This document shows, piece by piece, positions 35,988-48,800 of a stretch of 64,000 nucleotides of DNA. This stretch comes from Hirsutella rhossiliensis (lineage: Eukaryota; Ascomycota; Sordariomycetes; Hypocreales; Ophiocordycipitaceae). Made by a program: the position numbers and the translations under genes. Below the pieces are notes generated by a model that did not search any database, was not told the origin of the DNA, and was given only the letters and a program-made list of their open reading frames with translations. The stretch is from the NCBI RefSeq assembly GCF_020360975.1, contig NW_025408667.1, forward strand, positions 2,976,001-3,040,000. Direction: 5' to 3'. Each line of letters opens with the position of its first letter. The stretch's first letter is position 1.

Positions 35988-37138
35988 GAGCCGCGCGGGC
36001 GCGCGCGGGCGGGCACGTTTGCGAGACGCGGCGGGGTTTCGCGTGTATGCTTGCTATGGAAGGGGGAGGAGGCGTCCTGCTCCAATCGGTGCAAGGTGCT
36101 GCGGGAGAGGAAGAGCGCGTCGTGTCCGGGTCTGGTCGTCGCGGGAGAGGTGGCGGCGAGCGGTCTTGGGTCGAGGTCCTCGCCGGAGCTCCTTTACGCG
36201 GGGCCCTGTCCCGGCGCGCAACCACGTGATGAGTCCCAAAACGTAAAAGACTTTTTTGGGGGGGAACCTTTTTGGCGCTGCTACGTAACTTGATCAACTT
36301 GGCGTTTTACTTGCCACCACTCGCACTTGCAGGCTTTTGTCCAGGCCATGCCTCTACATTTCCCCGCCCAGCCCAAGCCTTGCTCAAAAACATATATCTC
36401 AACAATTCCGCCATGTCCAAGGAAAGACCGAGAATTGCCAGCAGCAGCCGAGGCGTCGGTGCGAGCGGCGCGGTCTCGGCTGCGGACATCCGAACTCCCG
36501 AGACCCCCCTGTCATTCCGCCGGCATGTTCCTCTCCGCAACAGGGGGAAGCTATCATGTCACACCGAGCATCTCTTCTTTCGGAAACCAGTCGTCCATGT
36601 CCTTGTACTTCAACCGTTTGCGTGGTTGACTCTCTACGAGCCACGCCACTGTTCCCAGGACAGCCGACGAACCTTAACCGCCTCCAGGCCTGGCATGCTG
36701 AAAGTAGCCTGCGCCAAAGACCAGGGGAGGCTGGCCAAAGGTAAGCGCAGCGCGTCTTCCCCTCTTGGCACGAGCCACAATCTCTATTTCCAAACCCAAA
36801 GAAGGTTCGGCGATAGACGGGCGACGGCTTCCAGGCCGCATAGCACATCATGCACAGCGAACCACAGTTCCGGGTCCGCCAACCCCCCTGGGCATGCCAA
36901 GCCCCTCTCCCTGTAGGGCTTTTAGACCTCAATGGACGACTGCCTACGATTCGTCGTCCAATCACATGCAATGAAACCAGCGCCTGCGCCATCAAACAGG
37001 GGTATCTCTTCTCGTCACCACTGTTAGGACGAGGACTACTGAAATAGAACAACTCTGCTTCGTCAAGCTCCCCCTCTCACGCCGTACTATGCAACACGCC
37101 CAATACTTCGCCGCGCTTCATGCAACGCCGTGTCCACG
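35988..37138. other. intergenic with a possible unannotated short coding segment
   Basis: 1.15 kb upstream of the unknown gene and downstream of the CNT transporter gene. No full gene model could be built. A 39-codon minus-strand frame at 36554-36673 looks strongly protein-like and is reported as a finding. Confidence 0.45.
36554..36673 (-). other. candidate terminal coding exon of an unmodelled small protein
   Basis: On the minus strand the open frame 36557-36673 (stop 36554-36556) reads as a hydrophobic segment AVLGTVAWLV followed by basic PRKRLKYKDMDDWFPKEEML. This order fits the C-terminal half of a small single-pass membrane protein. The frame is closed upstream by TAA at 36674-36676, so a preceding exon would be needed, with an acceptor such as TTAAG. 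I could not find that exon with confidence and do not recognise a family. Confidence 0.3.
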
Positions 37139-39068
37139 CTATGACGCTCCGTTCTTGGTGAAATTGGACAGCTGCGTGGTGACGACGAGGCCGGCGACGG
37201 TGGCCGACGTCAGCGTCGACATGACGCCCGAGATGAGGGCCGATACGGCGAGCCTGGACACGTCACCGCCTCGTGACGGGGCGAGCTGGCCGAGGATACC
37301 AATCTGAATGCCCAGGGAGCCAATGTTGCCGAAGCCGCAGACGGCATACGTGGCAATGAGCTGGGAGCGAGCCGACAGGGTGGCGTACTCCGGGTCGTGG
37401 GCGAGCTTGGTAAAGGCATTGAATTCGTTCTGCAGCGACGCGTGTTAGCTCATCGAGGCACGAGGAAGCCGCTGAAGCTAGCCATGATGGACTTACGGTG
37501 ACGACTTTTTCGGCAATGAGCTTGGCAACCTTGAGCAGGTCGCCGTTGCGCGGAACACCGAGCAAAAAGGCCACCGGGTACATGACGTACGACAGGATGG
37601 TCTGCAGCGTCAACTGGGGGTCGTTGATGTTGAGATAGCGGCCCCACCAAGCGAGGAGGCCGTTGATGAGGCCGACGGCGGCGAGAGTGCAAAGGAGCGA
37701 GGCGATGATGGTGCCGCCAATCTTGATGCCGAGCCAGGTGCCGTTGGCAAAGGCATGGAGGGCGTTTTCGGCCTTGTGCTCGTCGTCGTCGGGGATGACG
37801 ACGCGGCCGGCCGTCAGCGTCTCCTCGGTCTCGGGGTAGCGCAGCTTGGAGATGGCCAGGGAGGCGGGGATGGACATGATGCACGAGGAGACGAGGGCCT
37901 CGGGGTTGAGGCCGAGGCCGATGTAGCCGACGAGGACGGAGCCCGAGATGGTGGCGAAGCCGCAGGTGAGGATCTGGTGGATCTCGGCCTTTGTCATGTG
38001 CGGGACAAAGGGGCGGACGAGCATGGCCGACTCGCCCTGGCCGATGAAGGGGGTTGCGGCGGCGACGACGGCCTCGGCGCCCGAGACGCCGAGGGCCCAG
38101 AAAACAAAGGTGGCAAACTTGCGGATGAACCACTGGAGGAAGCCGATGAAGTAGAGGACCTGGACGAGGGAGATGAAGAAGATGATGGCGGGGATGACGC
38201 CGAAGAAGAACCAGGGCGTCTTGGCCACGTCGGGCGTGGTGAGAAAGGCGACGCCGTCCTTTGCGAAGCCGAGGAGGTCGCCGGCGCGGTCGGCGATGAA
38301 CTTGAAGATGTCGTAGCCGACCGTGGTGCGCAGGACGAAGAGGCCAATGACGTACTGGCTGAGCATGCCGACGATGACGGTGCGCCAGTTGATGCGGGAG
38401 CGGGCGACGCTGGTGATGTAAAAGGCAAAGATGATGACGGCCATGCCGAAGAGGCTGACGGCGCGGTTGGCGCGCGTGTTGTCGGCGCTCTCCTCAGAGG
38501 CAAAGGAGCCGACGAGGATGACGGCCACGGCGGCGGCGCCGCCGACGAGGGATCGCAGGCGAGCGGGGATGGCGTCGTGGACGACAACGGCCGAGTGCTG
38601 CCAGAGCCAGCGGATGGGGCGCGAGACATGGCGGATGGAGACGTGGAAGAAGAGGAGGCGCAGGGAGATGGCGAGCCACAGCAGAAAGGGCACGACCCAG
38701 TTCTTGTCGTGGCGGTGGAGGATGAGGGAGGCGATCCACCAGCCGGTGAAGAGGAGGAAGAGGAAGAGATGGGTGAGGACGCGGCGATGGCGGGAGAGGA
38801 GGCGGATGGGCAGGGGGCCTTCGCCGGCGGCCGTCAGCTCGGTCGAGCCATGGCCGGGCCCTGCCTTTTCGTGGTCGCTGTAGTCGGGGGGGGTGCCGAC
38901 GGGGGCCTTTTCGACGCCGAGGGGGTCCCGGGGGTAGGCGGCGTCGTCGATGTGTCGTGGTGCGTCGTCGTGGTGATGGTGGTGGTTGTTAAGGGGGGAA
39001 GCATCGGGATCGGGATCAGGACCAGGACCAGGAGCGGACGTGTCGGGGGGGAGGTGGTCCCGGGCCAT
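37139..39068 (-). CDS. concentrative nucleoside transporter (CNT/SLC28 family)
   Basis: Multi-pass membrane protein expected to take up nucleosides coupled to protons or sodium. Minus-strand exons 37497-39068 and 37139-37429 give 620 residues. The first ~90 residues are a hydrophilic, His/Asp/Pro-rich tail with a run of five His (NNHHHHHDD). The CNT core follows with segments such as LFLFLLFTGWWIASLIL and FFFGVIPAIIFFISLVQVLY. The Gln-Gly-Glu block TPFIGQGESAMLVRP and the second-half NEFNAFTKLA and YAVCGFGNIGSLGIQIG are signature regions for substrate and ion binding in this family. The intron (37430-37496) falls just before NEFNAF. S. cerevisiae lacks this family, while S. pombe and many filamentous fungi keep it. 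Substrate preference cannot be read from sequence by eye. Confidence 0.92.
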
Positions 39069-40558
39069 GGCGGTTGATTAATGCCGGGAAAGTGAGGCTG
39101 TGCTTGTGTATCGTCGAGTCGGTGGCGACGGAGCGAGGCTCAATGTCTCTCGAATGAGACAGCGGGCGAGGTGGAATGGAAAAGACGCGATCAAGGGAGG
39201 CCAACCGACCAGCGCCTCTCTGGTCCGCCCTGGTAATGGTGGACGGTGGGCACGAGGAAGAAATATTAAAAAAAAGAAGAGGAAAAACGAAGACGACGAG
39301 GCGAACAACGCGGCAAGCGAGGAACGGGGTCGAGGGCACACGGGGGACGGGGGGAGGCGACGCCCCGAGAAGCGGTGCGGCAGGACACGAAGCCAGCCGA
39401 GGGACCTTTTGTATCGACCAGCGGCGGGCAGGCCGCCATTGCGAAGAGGCGATAAAATCAAGCCAGAGCTTCTGTGGAGAAGAAGAAGAAGCTGCACGAC
39501 AGGAGAGACAGGGGGCCAGTGGAGACCGGGGAGGGGGACCCCTGTATCCCTGCTCCACCGGGCCATCTCTCAGCCGGGGGGGGGCTTCTCTTTTACAGCG
39601 GCTTCTCCTCCTCTTCAGCGGGGCCTTTTCTTTTTCAGCGGGCCCGCCAGCGAAGCAGGGGTCCGCCGGCCGTTTCTGGCCAGAGTTGGCTCGTTTTTCA
39701 ACCACAGCACACAGTACTGTATGTACCTAGCTAGCAGAAAATACGTGACCAGACCAAGAAGTTGATCAAGGTCTATGTATCTCCCTATCTCGCCGCCCCA
39801 AAAGATGGGCCTTGTGTACCCCTTTTTGCCCCTGATGGTCCCTCCTCATTGCAGTGGTCCTGCTTCCTTCCTCACTAGCCTCTCAAGTTAGTCCCTCGGC
39901 GCGCACGAAATGCTGCTGAATTGCCTGCAACTGCCCTGCCCGCACGCTGTGGCCAATCCGCCGCCAGATAGCAAGTACCATTGGCCACAGGACACGGCTA
40001 CCTCGCGCCCCGCAGCCAAGAGCGCGGCTACGCGGTACTCTCGACCTCGCCCGCGCCCCCTGCACAGGTTCTTTCGCACCGCACGCCAAGCCCGTGGAAT
40101 TCTCCTTGGGCCTGTTGTTAGTCATAAATACCCCTAAGTTAGACTGGCTTTTGCTCGCATTGCCTCGGCAAAAACAAAAAAGGAACATGCACACTTTTTG
40201 CCATCTTCGGCGCCCGGTATAATTACTGTACCAGTAGTACTTGTCCCTGGCCACTGCTGGTCCCGTGCCCTCTTCGTTTTTCGCCGCCTTTGGGCTCACC
40301 ATCTCGGCACCATCCCGAGTCCACCACGCTTCCCCACTCTGGCCCGAGCCCCCATCAGGCGGGAGCATCAACTGCCCATTGGGCAACCAGCCACCTTGGG
40401 ATACCGACTGCTCCGGTGGCGAGCCAGCGGGTTCCTGTTAGCACACAACGGTAATTGGCGGCGTCCACCTCTCTCAGCACATGTAGTCCTCTTCGTTAAT
40501 AAAGCAAACAAGTGGCGAGCCTCGTCGCTCCCGAGCCGAGCCCGTCCGGAGCGAGCCC

Positions 40559-40582
40559 GTGCCGTGCCGTGCCGTGCCGTGG
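40559..40582. repeat. (GTGCC)n pentanucleotide repeat
   Basis: About four and a half tandem copies of GTGCC, lying in the gene-free region between CNT and VPS13. Confidence 0.8.
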
Positions 40583-41635
40583 AATCAAGCAAGCATATAT
40601 TCCTCTGCCATCAGAGTTTGGCACCACCGTTGATGGCCCCTTGTCCTTGTGGCTTATTGGTTCATCATCCGTGGCCCTATCCCACATGTCTGATAACGAC
40701 GGCCCATTCCTTCAGTCCCCGTCTCCGTGCCCTAGGCCCAAGGTGGGATTGCTGCCCCGGCATGCAGGGCGTCGCAAACAAAAAGCAAATCACAAAAAGG
40801 CCACGGCTTCATTGGCTCACCATCTAGGTTCCCGCGTGCATGTCGATTCGCCTCAGCGGCCCACGCCCAAGACGACGGAAGCATCTGTACATACAGTGCT
40901 CGCGACTTGCAAGACGATGAACACGACGCCAACTCGTCCAAGCCGCAACCTCAGGTTTCGAAACAGCGGGTAAGAGTACCATTACGGACATCAAGTGGAG
41001 AAGCCGCCCGCAACGTCACAATGTCTGAGAAACCGAGGTGACAGCCGGGGAAACAAGCTCCAGCACGACAAGCTTCTGTGGTGGCACCGCTGGAACAAGC
41101 CCAGCCATCGAAGCAACTCCGTCCACTTTGTACAATCAGCGGCAATGCTGCCTTTACTCTCTCCTTCTCACATCGCACGAGGCAAACTGTCTTTTTTTTC
41201 TCAACAGGCTTCGTGCGGGGAAAAAGAAAACAGATGGGGGAGCGGACCTGCGTGCTGGTGGGGTGGAGAAGCTGAGATGCTCACCGTTGGTTGGCCTCTG
41301 CGCGTGTGCGAGGTGTCTCGGACATGGCCGTCTGGGGGCCACCATCTCTCGGCGGCTCTGTCTCCCCCGCATCACCACACCACCGCCTTCAACCAACACT
41401 CGGCCACCCTTGTAATTACTGTACTGTATGCATTTAGTCTATGTATCTACGGAGTACCGTATCCATGTACTTCGTGGTAGTCTGTGTAAGACACATGCGG
41501 CTAATGAATGTGTGGGTGGTTGTTCTGGGCCACGCCGTATCGGCCGATGGACCAGGCAAAACTTGCTGTCAGCATACACCAAGTACTTCTTTCTTCACAG
41601 ACACATGCAGTGCCAAGAGTGTCCGTAGCAGGAAA

Positions 41636-41656
41636 TAGAGAGAGAGAGAGAGACGG
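41636..41656. repeat. (GA)n microsatellite
   Basis: A GA dinucleotide run of about 20 bases; a longer, interrupted GA-rich run follows at about 42030-42078. Confidence 0.75.
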
Positions 41657-42029
41657 CAGAAGACGGGGCCACTGTCGTGCTGTACCGCCCGGGACGCGGG
41701 GGAGGAACGCGGGGGAGCCGCATCGCCGCCAACGACCGCCGAGAAAGCGGGGGGACCGGAGCCGGCCGACACAAACTCTTGGTCCTGCATCTGACCGCAA
41801 CGGATCTACCAGAAGAGGGACACTATGTATTTCCCAATTTTTATTCTGATTTTCACTGCATCTCGCCCTCATGCTTGGCCCTGCGTGTTTGTTCCCTTGT
41901 CGAGGCGAGCCAAAGGGGGCTGGCGGATTCAATTCATGTCCAACAAGCCGACGCGGTCCATCACATCAGTCCAGCCACAAGCCACACAGCGCATAACAGA
42001 GGGAAAGCCGCTCCTCGGAGAGTGAGCGA

Positions 42030-42036
42030 GAGAAGA

Positions 42037-42067
<31 letters not shown>

Positions 42068-42078
42068 GGGAGGGCGAG
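42030..42078. repeat. GA-rich microsatellite
   Basis: Interrupted (GA)n and GAGG repeats of about 50 bases in the gene-free region. Confidence 0.75.
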
Positions 42079-42842
42079 ACAGGAACGGAAAAAGGGCACG
42101 TGGCTGCCCCAGTGCAGGGATGGGGGGGGCCAAGCAAAAACGCGGAGACGCACGACGAGGAGCCAAAAGTTCCCCACGAGATACACGCAGCAGCGGCGGG
42201 GCCGAGCCGCCCTGTATGTGTACCTACCAACTCAAGTAATGAGTCGTCATGCCCTTGGAGAAGTCGCCCCCTTGCCCCCGTTGTTCGTGCAGGATTCTAG
42301 AAGAGGCTGGACCGAGTCGCAAAGGCTCGACCTCTGCTTGGGTCAGCCAACCAACAAGCCGTCGACTCCTGATTTACATGTGCACGAGTATTACCTTGGT
42401 GGCTGACCGTCGACTCAATCGCAGCCTATCGTTGCTCCTCGTCCTGCCGTTGGCTCCCCTTGCATGCCATGTAGACGCGAGGCGTAGTCGGACCTTTTCT
42501 AGACTGCCATCTAGCAGACACTCTCACCCTCAGCTCAGCCTCATCCGCGCTCCGTAGACAAAACACGCCCATGTTTTTGGCCTCCAAAATGTACATGCTA
42601 CTTTCACCACGCAAGCTCAACCAGTCCTCCCCACGCAACTTGGCCGACGTCTTGCGGAAAGGGTACCCCAAGTGGCAAACCGCCCATCTTGCTCTCCCCA
42701 AGGCGCGGTGCCTCAGCAGTCCCTTCGTTGTGTGCGCCCTCTCCATCTCATCAACACCTTAGAGAAAGGCGGAGAAAAAAAAGAAACTTTCACATATCAA
42801 TCAAGGCTCGTCACACGTCGTCTCGCAATCTCCATTCAGCCG

Positions 42843-45800
42843 TCACTCTCCGCCCCGATACCGCCGGTTAAACTCCTCCACCGCCACCCCAATCATCTTG
42901 TAGAGAAAACTCCTCTCGCTGCCTCCCCCAACCGGGATAAACGGCCCGTTCGTCCCTCCCCTAAGCGTCAGGCTCATACCCGTCCGTTCCTTGGCAATCG
43001 TCTGCACGTCCTTGAGCGGCACGTCCCACTCGCTCGTCAGCCGCTTCGACCGGATCAACAGGATCCGCGCAAAGGTCACCATGACCACCATGTCTTCCTT
43101 GGGGAGCTCGAGGTGGCCAATGTACTGCTCGTCAAAGTACTTGCCATTGTCCACCTGCTTCAGCCAGTACTGACCTAGCGCCTCCCGCGGGTTGTACGGC
43201 CGCACGATGCCGTCCGTGGGGATGAATCGCGGAAACCTGCTGCGGTCGAGTTCCGTCCCGTCAAATACCGTCGTCGTGTTGCGGATGCCCTCGCTGACGT
43301 TGCTTGCCATGTCGAGCACGCCCACGGCCGGCTTCGTCGCCAGTCCCAACACACCTTTGCCCACCCCCTTGAAGAACCCGAGAGCTCCCTCCTGCTCGGC
43401 GCCCTCCAGCGGCTTGCGTGCCAGACCTCCCACGCCAGATGCGACGCTCGTAAATAGTGAGTTTGCGCCCGCCGTGACGCCGTAGAGCGCGTGTTTTGGC
43501 CTGTTTCGCGCCCTCGTGATGCGTCGCCTGTCTTGGAACTGCTTATCCAGCGAAGCCGCCGCCAGTCCCTTGCTCAGGCTACCGGTGAACTTGGAGAAGC
43601 TGTCGCTGAAGCCAAAGACCGTCTTCTTGGCAAAGGATGCCGCGCCTCGGGCAATGCCGATGCCAAACTCCTCTGGCTTATCCGAGAGAATGAGTCCCTG
43701 GTATGGCTCGTAAAAAATGTCCGTCACTCCCGAGGAGATGTTGCCGAAGAGGCCGACCGGGTTGCCGAGGAAGTCGGCGGAGCCCAGGATCTTGTGAATC
43801 TGATACATCACCTCCTGGCTGTAGTGGTTCGAGATGTTCTGGATCAGCACCGGGGTCGAGACTCGCACATTTTCCAGCATCAGGGCGTTGAACCGTATGG
43901 GCGCGTCGTTGACGTTGCCAATCGCCATCGTCATGACGTTGAGGAAGAACATGATGGGGTTGTGCGTCGATGTCTTGTCCTCGGCGTTGACGCGCTCGGT
44001 CCTCATAAAGCTCAGGTCGAGCTGCATCGGCTGGATGTTCAGCACCTCAAAGTAAATATCCTGCCCAGACTGCTGCTGCGACGGCTCGGGAATGTCCAGG
44101 TCCTCGTCGCACAGCTTGCCCTCCACCTCCACTGCCGTCCAGCTGGCCCCGGGAATGTCCGAAAAGTCCAGCAGAGCAAAGACAAAGTCCTCGTCCAGAT
44201 CCACCGTCATCTGCTGCAGTAAAATGGTCGCATACTTGATGTAGAGCACCCCGTACGAATCATCCTTGACCCGGCTGACCATGGCATGCAGCGAGGGATG
44301 GGCGTCGACCTCGTTCGCCCTCTTGGGCACCACGCTCGGGTACAGAATCATGGGGAAGATACCTCCGTACAGCTGATTGTCAATCTGCATCCACTTCACC
44401 GCCAGAGAGACCGTCTGGATCATCGGCGAGTCGCTGAACCGCAGCTGCACGTCTCGGAAGGTGATGTAGGCCAGTTCCTTGAGCTGGGCGTTGATCAGCG
44501 ATATGCCAATGCCAGACAGCTTGAGTTGCGCCAGGAATGTCGCCCCCGTTCCATGATCCTTGACTTCAAACGCCTCGAGGCCGGTGCTCGTCCTGGACAA
44601 GGTTCTGGGCTTATACATGCTCTTGCTCGCCCGGAAGTTACTGAGAATGAGGGTCTGCGTGGGGCCGTCGGCGGCAACGTTAATGTCAATAATCTTCTGC
44701 TGGCCACCCTGCGTCACAAACTTCATGGGAATCTGGTTGCCAATTTCTGCCAACTGGACGTGTCGTTCCTTGTTGTTCGTAGAAATGACTACCTCGCGGA
44801 ACTTGGCGGCCGGAAAGTCCCACGCGTAGGGCATGATGCTCCTCGGGGGCAGGCGATAGCGAATGGGCTTCCACCCGCTGCGGTCTACAACATCGTCGTC
44901 TTCAATGTTCGGGTTTGCCTGGTAGAATGTAAACTCGGTGTCGCTCTCGTTGCGCATCGAGTATGGCCAGTTCTTGGTTTCCACACTCATATGCAAGAAG
45001 ATGGTCGACTCTTCGATGAGAATTTCCACCCTGACAAGGCGCTGGCGCTGGCCGGCCTTGGCCATCTTGACGTGCGTCGTCCCAACGTCGGCAATGTTGA
45101 ACGGCGATGTCCAGTGATTGTCGACGCCTGGGTAGCACAGGCAAAGCTGCTTGACCACAGACTTCTGCATGAAATGCAGGGGCTGCAGTGCTCCGGGCTT
45201 GAGAGTCATGTACCCCGAGGAACTAGACTCTCGTACAAAAATCTCCTCACCCAGCTTGTTCTCTAACACGAACCGTGGAGCGAGCGTGACGACCTTGGTC
45301 ATCTTGTACTTGCCGTCTCCAGAATTGACCGTGATGCCTAGGTGAATCTCTTTCTGTTTCGAGGATGAGTTCAGTTTGACCTCTGAAGTGCTCCCGACGG
45401 CATCGAAGCTCTGCGGCTTGCTCCACTCCGACTCGTCCACCTTCAGCAGAGCTCGGTTTCGATGATCATCGTTCCCAAAGGAAAACATAAAGGGCAGAGC
45501 CTTCGGCCGCTCTTGTTCCGAGGTATGGACCGGAGGGAACTGGCCGGCAGCCGCCTTGGCCTGCTGCAGGAAGCTCTTGGCCCGAATCCTCATGTCGAGT
45601 CCAGTCTTGTTCAGGATGACATACGGGCTGTAAACAGTGATCTTGAAAGCGCCGCCGCTGTTGGGAATCTTGAAGTAGTGAAGGCTCAGATTCAATGTCA
45701 GCCCTTGGTCGTCTTTCAGCACCAGGCGATTCTCCTTGCGGAAGTCCTCGCCATTGCCAGGATTGATGATGGAAAAGTCGCTCGGCTTGAACACGGTGTC

Positions 45801-48800
45801 TTGCATGTCAATGCTCAGCAGCAGAAGGTGGGAGAGCTCCACCACGTGGACAGGGCTCACGCCGCCTTTGCGCAGAAAGTTCGACCAGTCCTTCTTGGTG
45901 TTCTTGTCGTAGATTCTGTACTTAAAGTCGTACGGCAAAAGGTTTTCGAGAGTGACCGGGGCCGAGAGCTTGATCTTCATGCGAGGGTAAACCCTGGAGT
46001 TTGTTAGGATTTGATACAGCCTAGAGTTCGGGCCAAGACTCACTTGAACAATGGATCGGACTTGTCAAACTCGGCGTGAGCCTGGAAGTAGAATGGATCA
46101 CTGGCGTCCCCTTTACACACAAGCTGCTTCGTCGGTCGCTTAAGCAGGTCTCTCCACCAAAGCTGATCCACGCTCCAGGAATAGCCGAAGCCCCCGTCCG
46201 GACGCACGAGAGCTCTCTTTTCGAAAACGGCACCCACGGGAGCCGGTCGCGAGTCACCTGGTGCAATCTTCTCGATCTTGAGGAGGTGGCCTTCTTGCGC
46301 GTCGTAGATGCCGAGCTCGATGGGAATCTGGGTCGCATTCTCGACAAGCAAAGGCGACCGTAGCGTGACTTCCTTGACGTTATCAGGGCCAAGGCGGACA
46401 TCCACACACAGTCGATGTAGCACGTTGTCGGTCTTCGGTCGCAGGCTGTATAGCGACTCGCCTTCGCGATTCAGCCGCACCTGTTTCACGGCATCGAAAC
46501 CGCTACCTTCCAGCCTAATTGCCACGTCGTTCTGGCTGGACTCCGTCATGAGATTCTCTCGCATCTTCTCCCAATCCTCGAAGCTCCACGGTTCTTCTTC
46601 TCCGTCGTCGAGACGCATGGCAATGGGCTCTTCGCTGGTCGGGCTCTTTGACTGCAGTATAGCCACAAAGCCAGTGTAGTTCTTGATGCGGTATGGGGCG
46701 TCGACCCCGCGCGGCTTGTCCAGAATGTCCTCCTTGGTCATCAAAAAGTCGAAAGACTTGGACGCCAATGCAATCGTTGCCGTGGTAATGGTCACATCAA
46801 AAGTCTTTTTCGAGGCGACGTGGACCGACATTAGCCCAGAGGTGGGCTCCCTGGCTACTCCAAAGCCCACTTGCCAGGGCTCCAAAAGAGGTTCCCAGCT
46901 CGACTTTGAGAAGTTGTAAACATTCGAGTACAGGTCGATAGCCGCCTCCGCTTTCAGGTTCGACGACCAGTTCTCCGAAGTGGCGGTGAAACCCTTGACT
47001 CCAATGTCGAGAATTGGCAGTTCGTGCAGGTCCCCGATCAACACGATTCGCATGCCCTGCAGTGTCGCAGAGAGCTCTTCGTGCTTGTGCGAGGCTGCAG
47101 GCTGGCTCTGTGCCGATGTCGCGGGAGTTCTGGCAGCTGTGTTGCCGGTCGCCTTTGTCCTTGCGGCGGCAGATTGTGCGCGGCCGCTTACAGTCCTGGT
47201 CTTCATGCCGGCATTCCTCAACTCCTTTGCTTTTTGCTCTGCAGCCGTCTCCCCCGCCTCCTCTGTCCCTTTCCCAGAGAGCTCGCCTGCTTTGCTGACG
47301 ATCTGGAGTATCAACAGGATGTCTCTCAAGGAAAGCCTCAGCACCAGCGGCTCAACCTCAATGTGGATATTTGTCAGAGATGGCTGGGAGCTGTCCATAT
47401 TCAACTGAATCGAAAAGTCGTCTATGATCCTGAGACGTGACGTCTCAAACCTGTCCATGACACACAGAAACATGCCTATTTCGGAGACTTGGAACGTAAG
47501 CGCGTGCTGCTGAGAAAGAAGCACCTGTCGAATGCCCAGGACAACCGCCTCGGAGTTTGAACTCAGAGGGTCGGCGATGAGGATGACTTGCGCATCGACG
47601 AGGTTCACCCGATAAGCAATGCTCATCGTAGGCTCATCATCCTGCTTCTGAGTCTCGTCGGACCCTGATTCATCGCGCTGCCGAGATATCTGAGACCTCG
47701 GTCGCTCGGACCTGGCGTGTGTGTACGAGACCTGCATCGAGTCGGCGTCGGAGTCGTCAGGGGTCTCATCGAGACTCTCATCGTCCATCGGACTGGCATC
47801 CTCCACTGTCAAGCCCTCCGTCGCGAATTTCTGAATGGCAAACAAGTAGTCCAGCGCAAAGATGACGCGCGGGCTGTCGATTGTGGCCATTGCAATCATG
47901 CTGCGCTCCTTTCCGCCTGACATGGTGACGCTGGCCATCAGCTGCTGGACTTCCTTGTTGGAGGAAGTCATGATACGGCGGAACTTGTTTGTCTCCCTCG
48001 GACGGCTGTCGTAGATGGTGAAGGAGCGAATGAGTAGCTCTGCTTCAAGGGAGCCGTCGGATAACATTCGAGTCTTGATCCTGGTGTCGTCGAGTGAGAA
48101 TCGCGACAGGCTTGACGCGGCTAAGTCACCGACCGGCCCATCGTCTTTTGCCATGATGAGCTCGAGGCCCACGGTGTCGACACGAAACAGGAGGTCGAGC
48201 TTCGTCCATGTGTTTTCTGCAGACCTCAACTCTGGAGAGAGGTCGACCAACTCAGCGTCACTAGAGCCATCGTCTGCTGGAATGCTTCTCGCACGCTGCA
48301 GAGTGTCCTCATCGACGAGCCGCGCGGCTTCTTCGTCACCGCCATCGCCCTCGCGAGCGAATGCAGCGGGGACCGACTTGGAAATTTCCATCAGGAACTT
48401 GAGTTGATGCTGCGTCAGTCTGAGCTTAATGTCCGACAAAGATCCCTCGACTTCCATGTCTGGACGTTTTGCGCCATTCTTGTGCTCAGCGTAGGTGATG
48501 TTAAATCCGAGATCCACGTGGTCTATCATCTCCAGCTCTTCCGACCGCTCGTCCTCGTAGTAAAGGTCTGACGTGAGTCGAATATTTCTTATACCAGCGG
48601 AAATTTTCATCGCAATGTCGGCATTCTTCGCGTCGTCTAGTGGAGCGAACGTGTTCTGCGCGTAAATCTCACCGAGGTAGGCCGTGACGAGGTCACGTTT
48701 GGGTCGGCCAGGGATCATGAGACGCGGGAAGACGACAATGGGCGTCTTCACGACGACATCAAACTTGATCTTGCTCGGACTCTGCTGCATCTGATTTGCG

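Larger units (their letters stand above)
39069..42842. other. long gene-free region
   Basis: 3.8 kb between CNT and VPS13, both on the minus strand, with no supportable gene on either strand. The first ~600 bases are A/G-rich and are probably the CNT leader and promoter. The rest holds simple repeats (GTGCC near 40559, GA near 41636 and 42037), one TACGGAGTA at 41448 and many short frames of no family. A non-coding transcript is possible but nothing shows it. Confidence 0.55.

Noticed and set aside
36272..36916. 214-codon plus-strand frame with a hydrophobic start
   Set aside because: The start looks like a signal peptide, but the rest has no family and conflicts with the more protein-like minus-strand frame at 36554-36673.
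37755..39077. 440-codon open frame on the plus strand opposite the CNT transporter
   Set aside because: It is the antisense of a clear transporter gene, with an extreme Asp/Glu/Gly composition caused by GC-rich third positions. No family resemblance.
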